The position numbers and the translations under genes are program-made. A DNA stretch of 64,000 nucleotides. Origin: Nocardia sp. NBC_00416 (GTDB lineage: Bacteria; Actinomycetota; Actinomycetes; Mycobacteriales; Mycobacteriaceae). The notes beneath the pieces were generated by a model, which ran no database searches, was not told the origin of the DNA, and was given only the letters and a program-made list of their open reading frames with translations. Where the stretch lies: contig NZ_CP107932.1 in NCBI RefSeq assembly GCF_036032445.1, forward strand, positions 1,428,501 through 1,492,500, in the 5' to 3' direction. The stretch's first letter is position 1, and each line of letters starts with the position of its first letter. Of this stretch, positions 40,934 to 49,861 are shown in pieces.

Positions 40934-42015
40934 TTCGTCACCGGGGAGCCGAAGATCTCGCGCAGTTCGGCGGGTGCCGCCTCGTCGAGCTGGGCGTAGG
41001 TGCACGAATCGGGGGTGCGGTCGGCGCGGAACCGAGCCAGCCGCCCGCCGTGCCGGAACCGGCCGGATTGCAAGTGCTCGTACCTGACCTCGGCCACGAG
41101 TTCCGGGCGCAGCGCCTCCCAGGACAGATCCTTGCCGCCACTCCAGCGACTCACCCCACCGGGCATCGTCGCGCCGGACTCCGCCTGAGCCACGGCATCG
41201 GCCCATTCCCGCCAGGGATGATCGTCCAGCGCGTTCTTCCGATAGGGAGCGAGCTCCTCGATCAGCGCGGTGCGCCGGGCGGCGGTGAAACTGCTCGCCA
41301 CTCCCACATGGTGCAGCCGGCCCGCGTCGTCGTACAGGCCGAGCAGCAGCGACCCGACGCCCTGCCCGTCCTTGTGCCAGCGGAAACCCGCGACCACGCA
41401 ATCGGCGGTGCGCTCGTGTTTGACCTTGAGCATCACCCGTTTGTTCTGCTGGTAGGGCTGATCGTCGGCCTTCACCATGACACCGTCGAACCCGGCGCCC
41501 TCGAACCGGGTGAACCAGTCCTGGGCGATTTCCGGATCGCCGGTGAGCGGGGTGAGATGCACCCGTCCCGGCGCGGCGTCCAGAATCGTCTCGAGCAGGC
41601 GGCGCCGCTCGGCGAACGGCGCCGCGGTCAGATCCCGGTCGTCCAGTGCGAGCAGGTCGAACGCGACGAAACTGGCCGGCGTCTCCGCGGCGAGTTTGGC
41701 GACCCGTGAGGCCGCCGGATGCAACCGCTGCTGCAGCACATCGAAATCCAGTCCGTGTTCGGTGACCATCACGATCTCCCCGTCCACGACGCAACGCTGC
41801 GGGAGCGCGGATCGCAACAGCTCGGCGACCTCGGGGAAGTATCTGGTCAGCGGCCGGTCGTTGCGGGACCCGAGTTCCACGTCGTCGCCGTCCCGGAACA
41901 CCACACAGCGGAACCCGTCCCATTTGGGTTCATAACTGAGCCCCGGGCCCGGCGGGATATCCGGCGCGGATTTGGCCAGCATCGGCCGTACGGGCGGCAT
42001 CACCGGTAGATCCAC
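40930..42015 (-). CDS. ligC: ATP-dependent DNA ligase (LigC type)
   Basis: 361 residues. The adenylated lysine is K31 in EPKWDGFR. Other nucleotidyltransferase motifs follow: SRNDRPLTRYFPE, VVDGEIV, FVAFDLLALD, FDGVMVKADDQPY and MLKVKHERTADCV. The C-terminal OB-fold ends with RHGGRLARFRADRTPDSCTYAQL. Length and lack of fused nuclease or polymerase domains point to LigC rather than LigD. First gene of a two-gene operon with Prim-PolC. No Ku gene is present here, in line with a repair role other than end joining. Confidence 0.94.
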   Translation of the reverse strand: MDLPVMPPVRPMLAKSAPDIPPGPGLSYEPKWDGFRCVVFRDGDDVELGSRNDRPLTRYFPEVAELLRSALPQRCVVDGEIVMVTEHGLDFDVLQQRLHPAASRVAKLAAETPASFVAFDLLALDDRDLTAAPFAERRRLLETILDAAPGRVHLTPLTGDPEIAQDWFTRFEGAGFDGVMVKADDQPYQQNKRVMLKVKHERTADCVVAGFRWHKDGQGVGSLLLGLYDDAGRLHHVGVASSFTAARRTALIEELAPYRKNALDDHPWREWADAVAQAESGATMPGGVSRWSGGKDLSWEALRPELVAEVRYEHLQSGRFRHGGRLARFRADRTPDSCTYAQLDEAAPAELREIFGSPVTK

Positions 42016-42122
42016 ACGATCCTCCTCGGGTTGATCCTCACCCGTATCGACGCCGCGGCCGGCGCCGAATCATCGCACCCGATGATAGGAGAACGCTGCG
42101 ACAGATCGTCGGATCCGGCCGT

Positions 42123-42506
42123 TCAGTCCTCGATCCAGCCCTGTTCCGCGGCGAAATCGGTGAGCCGTTCCCGGATCGCGACGATCTCCCCGGCGGTCAA
42201 CGCCGGGGAGGCGTCGAGGAGCAGTTCGGTCACCAGCCGGGTGTGCTCGTCGGCCGTGAGCCGGGCGCCCTCACGAGCCGCCGGTTTCGGCCGGATGTGC
42301 TGGCCCCGGGGCGAGCGGAGGTTGATGGCTTTGGGACCGCGATCACCCTCGGTGACATCGAATTCGAACACCCGGCCCTGCCGGAGTTCGTCCTCGCCGA
42401 GGCCGATATCGTTGACATGGACGAACACGTCGGGTCCACCGTCCTCGGGCCGGATGAATCCGAAACCTCGTGATCCGTCGAACGACACCAATTTCCCGCT
42501 GGCCAC
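42123..42506 (-). CDS. Cold-shock domain protein with C-terminal extension
   Basis: 127 residues from the GTG at 42506, which has AGGAG seven bases upstream; an earlier in-frame GTG at 42539 overlaps the SPFH stop by 4 bp. The OB-fold has RNP1 SRGFGFI and RNP2 DVFVHV, so it should bind single-stranded RNA or DNA. A ~60-residue helical tail (TADEHTRLVTELLLDASPALTAGE) follows, as in several actinobacterial cold-shock proteins. It follows the SPFH gene in an operon-like layout. Confidence 0.92.
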   Translation of the reverse strand: MASGKLVSFDGSRGFGFIRPEDGGPDVFVHVNDIGLGEDELRQGRVFEFDVTEGDRGPKAINLRSPRGQHIRPKPAAREGARLTADEHTRLVTELLLDASPALTAGEIVAIRERLTDFAAEQGWIED

Positions 42507-42535
42507 CACACCGCTCCTCGCCGCAGTTCTGCTGG

Positions 42536-43642
42536 TCACTCTATATCCGGTTTTTCCCCGTCGGTGGCCGAAAGCGCCTTTTGCAGGGAGTTGAACACGG
42601 TGAGCCCCTGCCCGACCATGCCGTTGAGCAACTCGCTCACCCCGTCCGGCCCGTTCAGAACGGTCAGATTCGCGTTGGACAGTCCGCGGGCGGCTTGCTC
42701 CACGATCAGCGGCAACTGCTCGATGAGCAGCTGGTCGAGCGCGATCCGGTTGTGCGAAGCCGCCGCCTCGGCCTGGATCCTGGTGCGGTTGGCCTCGGCC
42801 TCGGCCAGGATCCGGACCCGGTCGGCCTCGGCCTGCGCCGGTTTCACGACCTCGGCCTGCAGCTGCTGTTCGCGCAGCTCGGCCTCCTTGCGGGCCTGGG
42901 CGGCCTGGGCGCCGAGCACTTCCTGCTGCGCGAGGGCGGCGGCGAGCGGCCCGGCGGCGGCCGCTTCGGCTTGGGCCTTGTCGATATCGCGCTGATAGCC
43001 GGCCTTGAGGATGGACGTCTCCCGCGAGTACTCGGCCTGTTTACGCAGAGATTCCTGTTCGGCTTCGGCCGAGCGCTGGGCGGCCTGCGACTTCGCGATC
43101 TGCGCGTCCCGGTGCACGGCAGCGTTGTGCGGTGCGGCGAGGGCCGAGATATACCCGAGATCGCCGTCGTCGATGGACTGGATCTGGAACGAGTCGACCC
43201 AAAGGCCGATATTGCTCATCTCCACCTTGGAGGCGACGAGGACCTCGTCGGCGAGGCGCTGGCGTTCCCGGATGATCTCCTCCACCGTCATCGAACCCAC
43301 GATGGACCGCAGGTGCCCGGAGAAGATCCGCCCGGTCAGCACCGACATCTCCTGTTCCTGTTCGGAGAGGAAACGCTGGGCGGCGTTCACGATCGAGGCG
43401 GTATCGTTGGCGACCTTGAAGGCGATCACCGCGCGCACCTGCAGCACGATGGCCTGCTGGGTGACGCACCGTTCGGTGATCTCTGCCTCGAACATGGCCA
43501 GCGACAGATACCGGACCTTGCGGAACAGCGGCATGACCCAGGTGCCGCGTCCGATGATCACCCGGAACGGCGTGGCATCGCGGCTCTTGGCCCCGCTGAC
43601 CAGCATGGCCTCGTCCGGATCCGGTACGTGGTAACCCAGCAC
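42536..43642 (-). CDS. SPFH/flotillin-like protein
   Basis: 368 residues from the GTG at 43642, with GGGAG about seven bases upstream. The N-terminal SPFH/Band-7 domain (PFRVIIGRGTWVMPLFRKVRYL then VLQVRAVIAFKVAND) is followed by a long Ala/Glu/Gln-rich coiled coil (AQAEAAAAGPLAAALAQQEV) and a short C-terminal helix, as in flotillins. Unlike classical flotillins I see no N-terminal membrane hairpin. Flotillins scaffold membrane microdomains. The NfeD-like gene 26 bp upstream is the usual partner. Confidence 0.92.
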   Translation of the reverse strand: MLGYHVPDPDEAMLVSGAKSRDATPFRVIIGRGTWVMPLFRKVRYLSLAMFEAEITERCVTQQAIVLQVRAVIAFKVANDTASIVNAAQRFLSEQEQEMSVLTGRIFSGHLRSIVGSMTVEEIIRERQRLADEVLVASKVEMSNIGLWVDSFQIQSIDDGDLGYISALAAPHNAAVHRDAQIAKSQAAQRSAEAEQESLRKQAEYSRETSILKAGYQRDIDKAQAEAAAAGPLAAALAQQEVLGAQAAQARKEAELREQQLQAEVVKPAQAEADRVRILAEAEANRTRIQAEAAASHNRIALDQLLIEQLPLIVEQAARGLSNANLTVLNGPDGVSELLNGMVGQGLTVFNSLQKALSATDGEKPDIE

Positions 43643-43668
43643 GTATGACTCCCTCGCGTTTGGTTCTG

Positions 43669-43896
43669 CTACGGCGCCGGGTCCGGGACCAGAGGTATCC
43701 AGGGCACCACATCGGCGATGCGCCCGGAATCGACAGCGACGACCAGCACGGTGCTCCCGGCCGCGATCGCTTCGGCGGCGCGTGCGATATATCCCTCGGT
43801 TCCCCCTCGTACAGCGACCAGGACCTCACCCAGCATCCCGGGGCCTCGGATCGGCGAGATCAGCTTACCCGTCGACCCGACGACTTCGTCGTGCAT
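43669..43896 (-). CDS. Short NfeD-like OB-domain protein
   Basis: 75 residues from the ATG at 43896, with a strong AAGGAGGT about 10 bases upstream. GKLISPIRGPGMLGEVLVAV, then GSTVLVVAV resembles the soluble C-terminal OB-fold of NfeD/YuaF proteins, here without their membrane part. NfeD proteins pair with flotillins, and this gene directly precedes the SPFH gene. It may be a minimal partner or a truncated one. Confidence 0.75.
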   Translation of the reverse strand: MHDEVVGSTGKLISPIRGPGMLGEVLVAVRGGTEGYIARAAEAIAAGSTVLVVAVDSGRIADVVPWIPLVPDPAP

Positions 43897-43959
43897 TATC
43901 TGCTGAACCTCCTTGCCCGGCCGTACCTTCCGCGAACCGTTCGCCGACCGGCCGCAGAT

Positions 43960-44583
43960 TCACCGATAGAGTCCGCGGTAGGCGCCGAGCATAGCGACGA
44001 GATGGTCGACGATCTCCGTACGAGTAGCGCGCAGGGAGCCGTTCAGCCAGGCCGAGAACATTCCCGCGTTGCCGCTGGCCATCGTGACGGCCGCGAGCCG
44101 GCGCCGGACCGGATCCTCGATCCGATCGAAGAGGTGGTCCTGGATGAGTCGGGTGAAGGCGGGCATCACGGCGATGGTGGTCTGCCCGAGTCCGGTGCTG
44201 GAATAGGGCTCCACCAGGAACAGCCTGGATTTTCGCGGATCCTCGAGGACTTTGTCCACCAACGCTTCCGAGAGTGCCCGGTCACGAGATGCGTCGTCGG
44301 CGACCGCGAAGGCGGTCATCGGACCCAGGAAATCGTCGGCGATCTGCCGGTACAGGACGTCGAGCAGTTCGTCACGGCTGGCGAAACTTTCGTAGAAGTA
44401 CCGGTCGGTGAGGTTGGCGCGGCGGCAGACCGCGCGCATGGTGACTCCCGCGGCGCCGGATTCGCCGATCAGATCCAGTGCGGCCTCGAGCAGTGCGCCG
44501 CGCCGGGCCTGCTTCCGTTCCGAAAGCGTGGTGCCACCCCAGATCCTGGGTCCGCCGTCGTCCGATCGCTGATCTGCATGCAC
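43960..44583 (-). CDS. TetR-family regulator
   Basis: 207 residues from a GTG at 44583. HTH: VTMRAVCRRANLTDRYFYES, with the FYESFASRDEL helix-4 block normal for TetR. The C-terminal domain (GMFSAWLNGSL) is of the TetR_C type seen in many actinobacterial regulators. It lies 63 bp upstream of the NfeD-like/SPFH operon on the same strand and may lead that transcript. Confidence 0.9.
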   Translation of the reverse strand: MHADQRSDDGGPRIWGGTTLSERKQARRGALLEAALDLIGESGAAGVTMRAVCRRANLTDRYFYESFASRDELLDVLYRQIADDFLGPMTAFAVADDASRDRALSEALVDKVLEDPRKSRLFLVEPYSSTGLGQTTIAVMPAFTRLIQDHLFDRIEDPVRRRLAAVTMASGNAGMFSAWLNGSLRATRTEIVDHLVAMLGAYRGLYR

Positions 44584-44640
44584 GGGTCCACAGTAGTGCG
44601 CCCGCGGACCCGGTCGACTCGAGGCGGTGGGCGTATCGGG

Positions 44641-44967
44641 TCACGGGGCGGGTAGGGCGCCGGGGTCCGGTTGCCGGGCGATGAGCACTGCCCGGCCGTG
44701 GTCGAGGTCGATCCGGTCCCGTGGCGGCGCGCCGTCGGTGTCCTCGTCGCGCAGCATGCTCTGCGCGGCGCGCTGGTCCAGTTCGTCGCGCTTGCTGCCG
44801 TACCAGAACGCGGTGATCTCCTCGACCCCTGCGGCCGCGAGCCGTGTCGAGGTGTGGCCGCCGCTCGCCCGGCCGGCCTTCGGGAAGCGTGCGTACACCC
44901 AGCGCGCCGCGGCGACCACGGCGAGCAGGAACATGCACAGAGGTGCGCCGAGAAAGAGGGCATCCAC
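44641..44967 (-). CDS. Short membrane-anchored protein, DUF6191-like
   Basis: 108 residues from the GTG at 44967 (VDALFLGAPLCMFLLAVVAAA), which gives a clean N-terminal membrane segment; a longer frame to 45039 is Arg-rich and unlikely. The rest is polar, with RDELDQRAAQSMLRDEDTDGAPPRDRIDLDHGRAVL, a pattern I associate with DUF6191. Function unknown. It ends 57 bp before the TetR gene start, same strand. Confidence 0.65.
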   Translation of the reverse strand: MDALFLGAPLCMFLLAVVAAARWVYARFPKAGRASGGHTSTRLAAAGVEEITAFWYGSKRDELDQRAAQSMLRDEDTDGAPPRDRIDLDHGRAVLIARQPDPGALPAP

Positions 44968-45074
44968 GGCTCCAGGGTAGAGCCGCCGCCGGACGGATGC
45001 GATCCGCCGGGTCCGAGCACGGCCACGATATCGGCGCACGCCGGGGTGCCCGACCGGCGAATCCCGCGACTAGG

Positions 45075-45764
45075 GTGAAACGCGTGGTTGTGCTCGCTGT
45101 GATGCTGTTCGCGGTGGCCACGGCGACGACTGTGTTCGTCGTCGCCGGAGGGGCCACCGCCCGGGTCGACCGCCCGGTGCACGACTGGGTGCTCACGTGG
45201 CGGGACGAACCGCTCACCACGGCGGCCACGGTGATCACTCATCTCGGGGGGTCGGCGGCCATGTGGCTACTGGCGATCCTGGTGTGCGCGATATTGCTGA
45301 AGCGCGGGGCCCGGGCGGATCTGTTGCTCGTCGCCGGTGTGGGCGCGGCCTCGGCGATCCTGGTCCCCGTATCGAAGCAGCTGATCGGCAGAGCACGGCC
45401 ACCGGCCGCGGATCGGCTGGTCGAGGTCGGTGAATCGGCGTTCCCTTCCGGGCACAGCCTCGGCTCCGCTGCCGTAGTGGGCGTGGTCGCCGTCCTGTTC
45501 TGGATGCGGTCTCGGCACCGGATCCTGCGTTGGGCGGTGGCGGTGCTCGCGGCGGTTTTCGTCACGCTGGTGGGGCTGTCGCGGATCTATCTGGGAGTGC
45601 ACTGGCCGACGGATGTACTGGCCGGTTGGACGCTGGGCGGGTTGCTCATCGTACTGGGCCTGCTGGCGCGGCGCCGGATAGCGGACCCGGTGTCCCGGGA
45701 TGGGCAGCCAGTCACAGATTCCGCGGGCTCGATGCGATCCGTCGCCTCGGGATACCATCGCTGA
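45075..45764 (+). CDS. PAP2-family membrane phosphatase
   Basis: 229 residues from the GTG at 45075 (VKRVVVLAVMLF); a GTG at 45084 is also possible. The three phosphatase motifs are present: K-x6-RP (KQLIGRARP), PSGHS, and SR-x5-H-x3-D (SRIYLGVHWPTD). About six membrane spans. Family members dephosphorylate phosphatidate, undecaprenyl pyrophosphate or similar lipids. Convergent with the cysteine-synthase/rhodanese gene, 7 bp between stops. Confidence 0.94.
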   Translation: MKRVVVLAVMLFAVATATTVFVVAGGATARVDRPVHDWVLTWRDEPLTTAATVITHLGGSAAMWLLAILVCAILLKRGARADLLLVAGVGAASAILVPVSKQLIGRARPPAADRLVEVGESAFPSGHSLGSAAVVGVVAVLFWMRSRHRILRWAVAVLAAVFVTLVGLSRIYLGVHWPTDVLAGWTLGGLLIVLGLLARRRIADPVSRDGQPVTDSAGSMRSVASGYHR

Positions 45765-45771
45765 CCGTCGC

Positions 45772-47091
45772 TCAGCGGCCTCGTTCCAGCTCGAGACCGG
45801 CCGCGCGCCACCCGGCGATGCCACCGTCCAGGCTGTAGGCGGTATGCCCGGTGCGGCGTGCGATCGCGGCGAACTGCCGCGAGATATCGCCGGTGGGGCA
45901 GGTGAAGACCACCGGATGGGCCCGGGAGAACGGTGTGCCGTGTGCGAACAGGTCGGTGAGGCGGTCGTCGGGAATATTGATCGCACCCGGGATATGGGCG
46001 ACCCGGTAGGCCATGGCGCCCCGGGTGTCCACGATGGCCGGACGCGCGTTGTGTGCCAGTTCGGCCAATTCGGCGGGGGTGAGCAGGGGCGCGGCGGCAA
46101 TCTCCGCCGGGTCCGGCGTCGGGCGCTCGCCGTCGCGACCGAACAGGTCCGGACGGCGCTGTTGGATATAGGAAAGGTACGGCTCCAGCCGGTCGCAGAC
46201 GATGACCACCGCGACGAGCGGCTCGTCTGCCGGGTCGCGGCGACCGAGTACGGTGCGCGCGGCCGCGTAGGCGGCGCCACTGGTGGGTCCGGCGAGTACG
46301 CCGTAACCGGTGGCGAGCTCGAGCGTCGCTTCGATCGCCGGGCCGGATTCGACAGTGACGATCTCGTCGTAGAAATCCGGTTGGAAAAGGCCCACTTCCC
46401 ACATCTCTCGTTCCGAGCGGATACCGGGGATGAAGTCCTCGCGCTCGGACACCACCGCCACCGTCCGCAGCTCGGGATGATATTTCCGTAGGTAGCTGCC
46501 CGCTCCGCGACTGGAACCGGTGGTGCCCAGTCCACCGAAGAGGTAGTCGACGCGGTCGATCCCGGCGGCCGCGAGATCCTCGTGGATCTCGCGGCCCGTC
46601 CCGTCGTGATGGGCGATGACGTTCTTCTCGCTGGTGTACTGCGACAGATGCCGGAACCTGGCCGGTTCCGCGGCCAGGGCTGCGTCGATCGCCGAGTACA
46701 CATCGTTGGGGGCGGTGGGGTCCGGGCATTCGGACAGCCCGGGGAGTTCGACGATCTCGGTGCCGATCAGCCGGAGCAGATCCCGTACCTCGCCGACCTT
46801 GATCCGGTTGGTCGTGGCCCGCAACCCGATTCCGTGGACCGCCCCCAGGATGCGCAGCGCCTTGGCGGTGTTGCCGCTGGATGCCTCGATCAGCGTCCGG
46901 TCCTGCGCGCGAAGGGCATCGATCTCGTCCCGCAGCATCGCCCACGCGACCCGGTCCTTGACCGAGCCGAACGGATTGTGTGATTCCAGCTTGGCGTAGA
47001 GCTCGACGCCGTCGAGTCCGTGCACGGCCGGATCCAGGCGGAGCAGGGGAGTGTCACCGATCAGATCGGTGATGTGCTGGTAGATCGTCAC
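45772..47091 (-). CDS. Cysteine-synthase-like PLP enzyme fused to rhodanese
   Basis: 439 residues from the GTG at 47091, which overlaps the stop of the upstream gene (GTGA). Residues 1-330 are a fold-type II PLP enzyme: K45 in NPFGSVKDR is the Schiff-base lysine, SSGNTAKAL binds the substrate carboxylate and GGLGTTGSSRG grips the phosphate. Residues about 345-439 are a rhodanese domain with the active Cys in TCPTGDISR and an IVDTRGAMAYRVAHIPGAINIP opening. The first part resembles CysK/SbnA enzymes that make cysteine, diaminopropionate or related amino acids; the rhodanese would handle persulfide sulfur. Last gene of the four-gene operon. Confidence 0.9.
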   Translation of the reverse strand: MTIYQHITDLIGDTPLLRLDPAVHGLDGVELYAKLESHNPFGSVKDRVAWAMLRDEIDALRAQDRTLIEASSGNTAKALRILGAVHGIGLRATTNRIKVGEVRDLLRLIGTEIVELPGLSECPDPTAPNDVYSAIDAALAAEPARFRHLSQYTSEKNVIAHHDGTGREIHEDLAAAGIDRVDYLFGGLGTTGSSRGAGSYLRKYHPELRTVAVVSEREDFIPGIRSEREMWEVGLFQPDFYDEIVTVESGPAIEATLELATGYGVLAGPTSGAAYAAARTVLGRRDPADEPLVAVVIVCDRLEPYLSYIQQRRPDLFGRDGERPTPDPAEIAAAPLLTPAELAELAHNARPAIVDTRGAMAYRVAHIPGAINIPDDRLTDLFAHGTPFSRAHPVVFTCPTGDISRQFAAIARRTGHTAYSLDGGIAGWRAAGLELERGR

Positions 47092-48578
47092 GAAACCTCG
47101 GGAGACTCGGAGCCGGTGGTCGGGAACGGCAGTGGCCGGTAGTCCGCGTCGGGGGTGGCCACGAACCGCCCGTCGCGGTGGTCCACCGCTACTTTCTCCG
47201 GTGGGGGGTGCATGGCGGCCACGGTGGCCGATAGATCCATGTGATAGCCCGCCGTATTCGGAAACACGAGCAGGTCTCCCGGCCGCGGCAGCCAGGGCAG
47301 CCGAACCATATGCGTCGCGACGAGATCTCGTTCCAGACAGAGCCGCCCGGCGAGGAACACGCCGACCGGACTGCCGGACGGCGCTGGAAGTGTACCGGGC
47401 AGCAGCAGCGGATCGGCCATGACCTCTTGATCCGCGGGAGTCACCGCGTCGCGGCTGAGATCGAGATGGACGAGCACACTGCCGTCGGAGGCTTCCTTCA
47501 CGAACTCGACCCGGGCCACGGTGACTCCGGCCTGGTCGGCCAGCGCCTTGCCCGGTTCCAGCCAGAGATCGAGAAGGTTGTCGGCGGCGACTCGGGCGAT
47601 TGCGCGCCCGCCGTGGCGTTCCAGAGGCGCGGCGAGGAACTCGGCCAGCATCTCCGCGGCGGGAACGGTGTTGGCGTACTTGTGGAACACCGGTATCCCG
47701 CGCACCGCACCGCCGTCGACCTGATAGCCGAATGTGTTTTTGCCCCAGCTCATCCGCGCACCGCGGCCGGTGAGTGATTCGCGCAAGCGGTGGACGTAGT
47801 CGTCGAAGCGCGCCCCGTCGGCAGTGAACACCTGGCGCAGACCACCGCCGATATCGAGCACCGACGGCACGAGATCGGCCGCGTAGGCTTGTTCGAGCAA
47901 CGCAAAACAGGTGTCTGCGGCGCGCACCCGTTCCGTGGTGTCGCCGGTGTCGAGGTGGAAGGCCAGTCCCCGGAACACGAGCCGATCCCGGTGCCCGGCG
48001 AGGAAATTCAGCGCGCGATCGATCCGATGCACGGGGATCCCGAACCGGCTGACCTGTGAACCCGTGAAGCCGCTGACCCGGATCAGCACCGGTACCGGGG
48101 CCGCTGGGTCGGCGAGGTCGGCGAGGGTGCGCAATTCCCATTCGTTGTCGACGTTGACCGTCGTCCCGGAAGCCGCCAGAACTCGCAGGAACGCCTCTCC
48201 TTTCGGTCCGGTCACCTCGATCCGCTCGGGTTCGAATCCGGCGGTCCGGGCCGAGTCCAGTTCCCCCGCCGACGCGACATCCACGCAGATCCCGCGCACG
48301 GCCGCTGTTCGCACCAGCGCCCGGGACCGGTTCACCTTGTGCGCGTAGTAGATCCGGTAGCCCACACCCGAGTCGTCGAGTATCGCGGTCAACCGGCCGA
48401 GATTGTTGTCGAACACCTGGGGGAACAGCAGGTGCAGCGGCGTCCCGAACCGGCCCAGTACCTCATCGAGGGCAGCGCGGTCGGCGAGGAAGGATTCGAC
48501 GAGTGGATCCCAGCGGGCCGGAAGTGCCGGAAGCCCAGAGTGCGGGGAGGGCTCGGCTAGCGGCCGGTGAACGGTCAT
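47088..48578 (-). CDS. Fold-type III PLP decarboxylase-like enzyme, Y4yA-like
   Basis: 496 residues from the ATG at 48578, overlapping the upstream stop by 4 bp (ATGA). TIM-barrel plus beta-domain layout of ornithine/diaminopimelate decarboxylases: K81 in YYAHKVNRS binds PLP, then LAFHLDTGD, LDIGGGLRQ, EPGKALADQ and Cys in GRLCLERDLV. Long for the family and most like the Y4yA group, which is known mainly from context. It would decarboxylate, or otherwise act on, an amino acid or amino-acid adduct made by the neighbouring PLP enzymes. No membrane or export signals. Confidence 0.85.
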   Translation of the reverse strand: MTVHRPLAEPSPHSGLPALPARWDPLVESFLADRAALDEVLGRFGTPLHLLFPQVFDNNLGRLTAILDDSGVGYRIYYAHKVNRSRALVRTAAVRGICVDVASAGELDSARTAGFEPERIEVTGPKGEAFLRVLAASGTTVNVDNEWELRTLADLADPAAPVPVLIRVSGFTGSQVSRFGIPVHRIDRALNFLAGHRDRLVFRGLAFHLDTGDTTERVRAADTCFALLEQAYAADLVPSVLDIGGGLRQVFTADGARFDDYVHRLRESLTGRGARMSWGKNTFGYQVDGGAVRGIPVFHKYANTVPAAEMLAEFLAAPLERHGGRAIARVAADNLLDLWLEPGKALADQAGVTVARVEFVKEASDGSVLVHLDLSRDAVTPADQEVMADPLLLPGTLPAPSGSPVGVFLAGRLCLERDLVATHMVRLPWLPRPGDLLVFPNTAGYHMDLSATVAAMHPPPEKVAVDHRDGRFVATPDADYRPLPFPTTGSESPEVS

Positions 48579-49861
48579 TCGCGGTTCACCGATCGCGCCG
48601 GGCCCGGCCGTTCGACCACCGGGTTGTAACCACCGTCCCGTAATGCTTCGAAGGCGCGGGCGCGGTTGCGCGGGCTCCGGAACTCCGCCACCACTCGTTT
48701 GGTGTCCAGATCGATGTCCTCGACCCGGATATCCATCGACTCCAGCACTCCGCCGATCGTGCGCACGCAGTGTTTGCAAGTCATATCGGGTACATAGAAA
48801 ACGCGGTCCTCCTGCCCGGAGGCCGCTCCGTCGGTGTCGTCGTTGTCGGCGTCGGCCGGCGCGGCCACCGGTGCGCAGCGGCCGATGAGTTCGGTGAAAA
48901 CCTCGACGAAGTGGTCCACCACCACGGGCAGCACGCCGCGGTTCGCGCCGTCGACACGATGGGTGACCGCGGCGAGGCAGGACGGGTGCTCGCGGGCCGA
49001 CAGCAGCGCGTACTGGCGGGATATGAGGTCCAGATCGTCGTGGTACCGGGCGATCGCCTGGTGAACGGTCAACCCCTCTTCCGCGGTCGCCCGGCGCATC
49101 ACCCGGTGTGCGTCACCGATGGTCGCGTCCTTCATCGCCCGTAGAGTCGCGAGTGTCCGCGGGGTGTAGCGCATCGACCCGTCGGGCTCGGTGCGCAAGC
49201 TGACCGGGATCATGCCACGCCGGTATGTGGACGCCTGGAGCTCCCAGAACCAGCGGGTGGCGACCGCGGTGAATATGCCGGAATCGCGGAGTCCGCGGGC
49301 GAATCGGCCGGCGGTGCGGTAGGGCGTCTGCTGGGCGAGCAGGGCGTGCTGGGCGAGCGCCCGCCCGGCGGACTCCACACCGACCCGGAAGATATCGATC
49401 GGTTCGTGATCGGTCGTGGTACCGGCCAGCACACCGCGCGCCGCGATATCGAGACGGGACACGCGCTCGGCGAGCGCGGTGTTGCCGTCCATCTCCTGCC
49501 AGAGCGTGAGCACCGTTTCCCGCGTGACGATCGGTACGAGCGGACCGAGCCCGTCGGCGCGGTAGAACCCCGTGTTCGGAATGCCGGCGCTGTCGGTCCA
49601 GGTCATCCGGTGCGTCGCCGAGGTGACCTCGTCCGCCTGACAGGGGCGCATGAAACGCTCGAGGTACAGCCGCTGCGAGAAGGTGAGGTGACTGTCCGGT
49701 TCGGGCCGCAGCTCGGTGGCGGTGTACTCGATCCGTCGTACCCGGCCGGGCCGGGCGGCGGCGAACAGTTCGGGCCCGCTGAGTTCGGCCAGGATCCGTG
49801 CGGCGGTCCGCCGGTCGTAGCGGGTCGCATCGGTCGTGGCGGATGCGCTTTCTGTATTCAC
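48575..49861 (-). CDS. Protein of unknown fold with C-terminal HMA metal-binding domain
   Basis: 428 residues from the GTG at 49861, with GGAG five bases upstream and a 4-bp overlap with the cysteine desulfurase gene. Residues 1-330 are mostly helical and match no family I recognise; they contain scattered conserved-looking blocks (LTFSQRLYLERFMRP, TRWFWELQASTYRRGMIPVS). After an acidic linker, residues about 350-415 are a heavy-metal-associated domain with MTCKHC in the usual first loop and the beta-alpha-beta-beta-alpha-beta pattern. HMA domains bind Cu(I), Zn(II) or similar. It may deliver or sense metal for the pathway, or be an enzyme with a metal-handling tail. Confidence 0.8.
   Translation of the reverse strand: MNTESASATTDATRYDRRTAARILAELSGPELFAAARPGRVRRIEYTATELRPEPDSHLTFSQRLYLERFMRPCQADEVTSATHRMTWTDSAGIPNTGFYRADGLGPLVPIVTRETVLTLWQEMDGNTALAERVSRLDIAARGVLAGTTTDHEPIDIFRVGVESAGRALAQHALLAQQTPYRTAGRFARGLRDSGIFTAVATRWFWELQASTYRRGMIPVSLRTEPDGSMRYTPRTLATLRAMKDATIGDAHRVMRRATAEEGLTVHQAIARYHDDLDLISRQYALLSAREHPSCLAAVTHRVDGANRGVLPVVVDHFVEVFTELIGRCAPVAAPADADNDDTDGAASGQEDRVFYVPDMTCKHCVRTIGGVLESMDIRVEDIDLDTKRVVAEFRSPRNRARAFEALRDGGYNPVVERPGPARSVNRE

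Noticed and set aside
45267..46945. Minus-strand frames parallel to the cysteine-synthase/rhodanese gene
   Set aside because: Shadow frames of the real gene; Ser/Arg/Pro-rich without domains.
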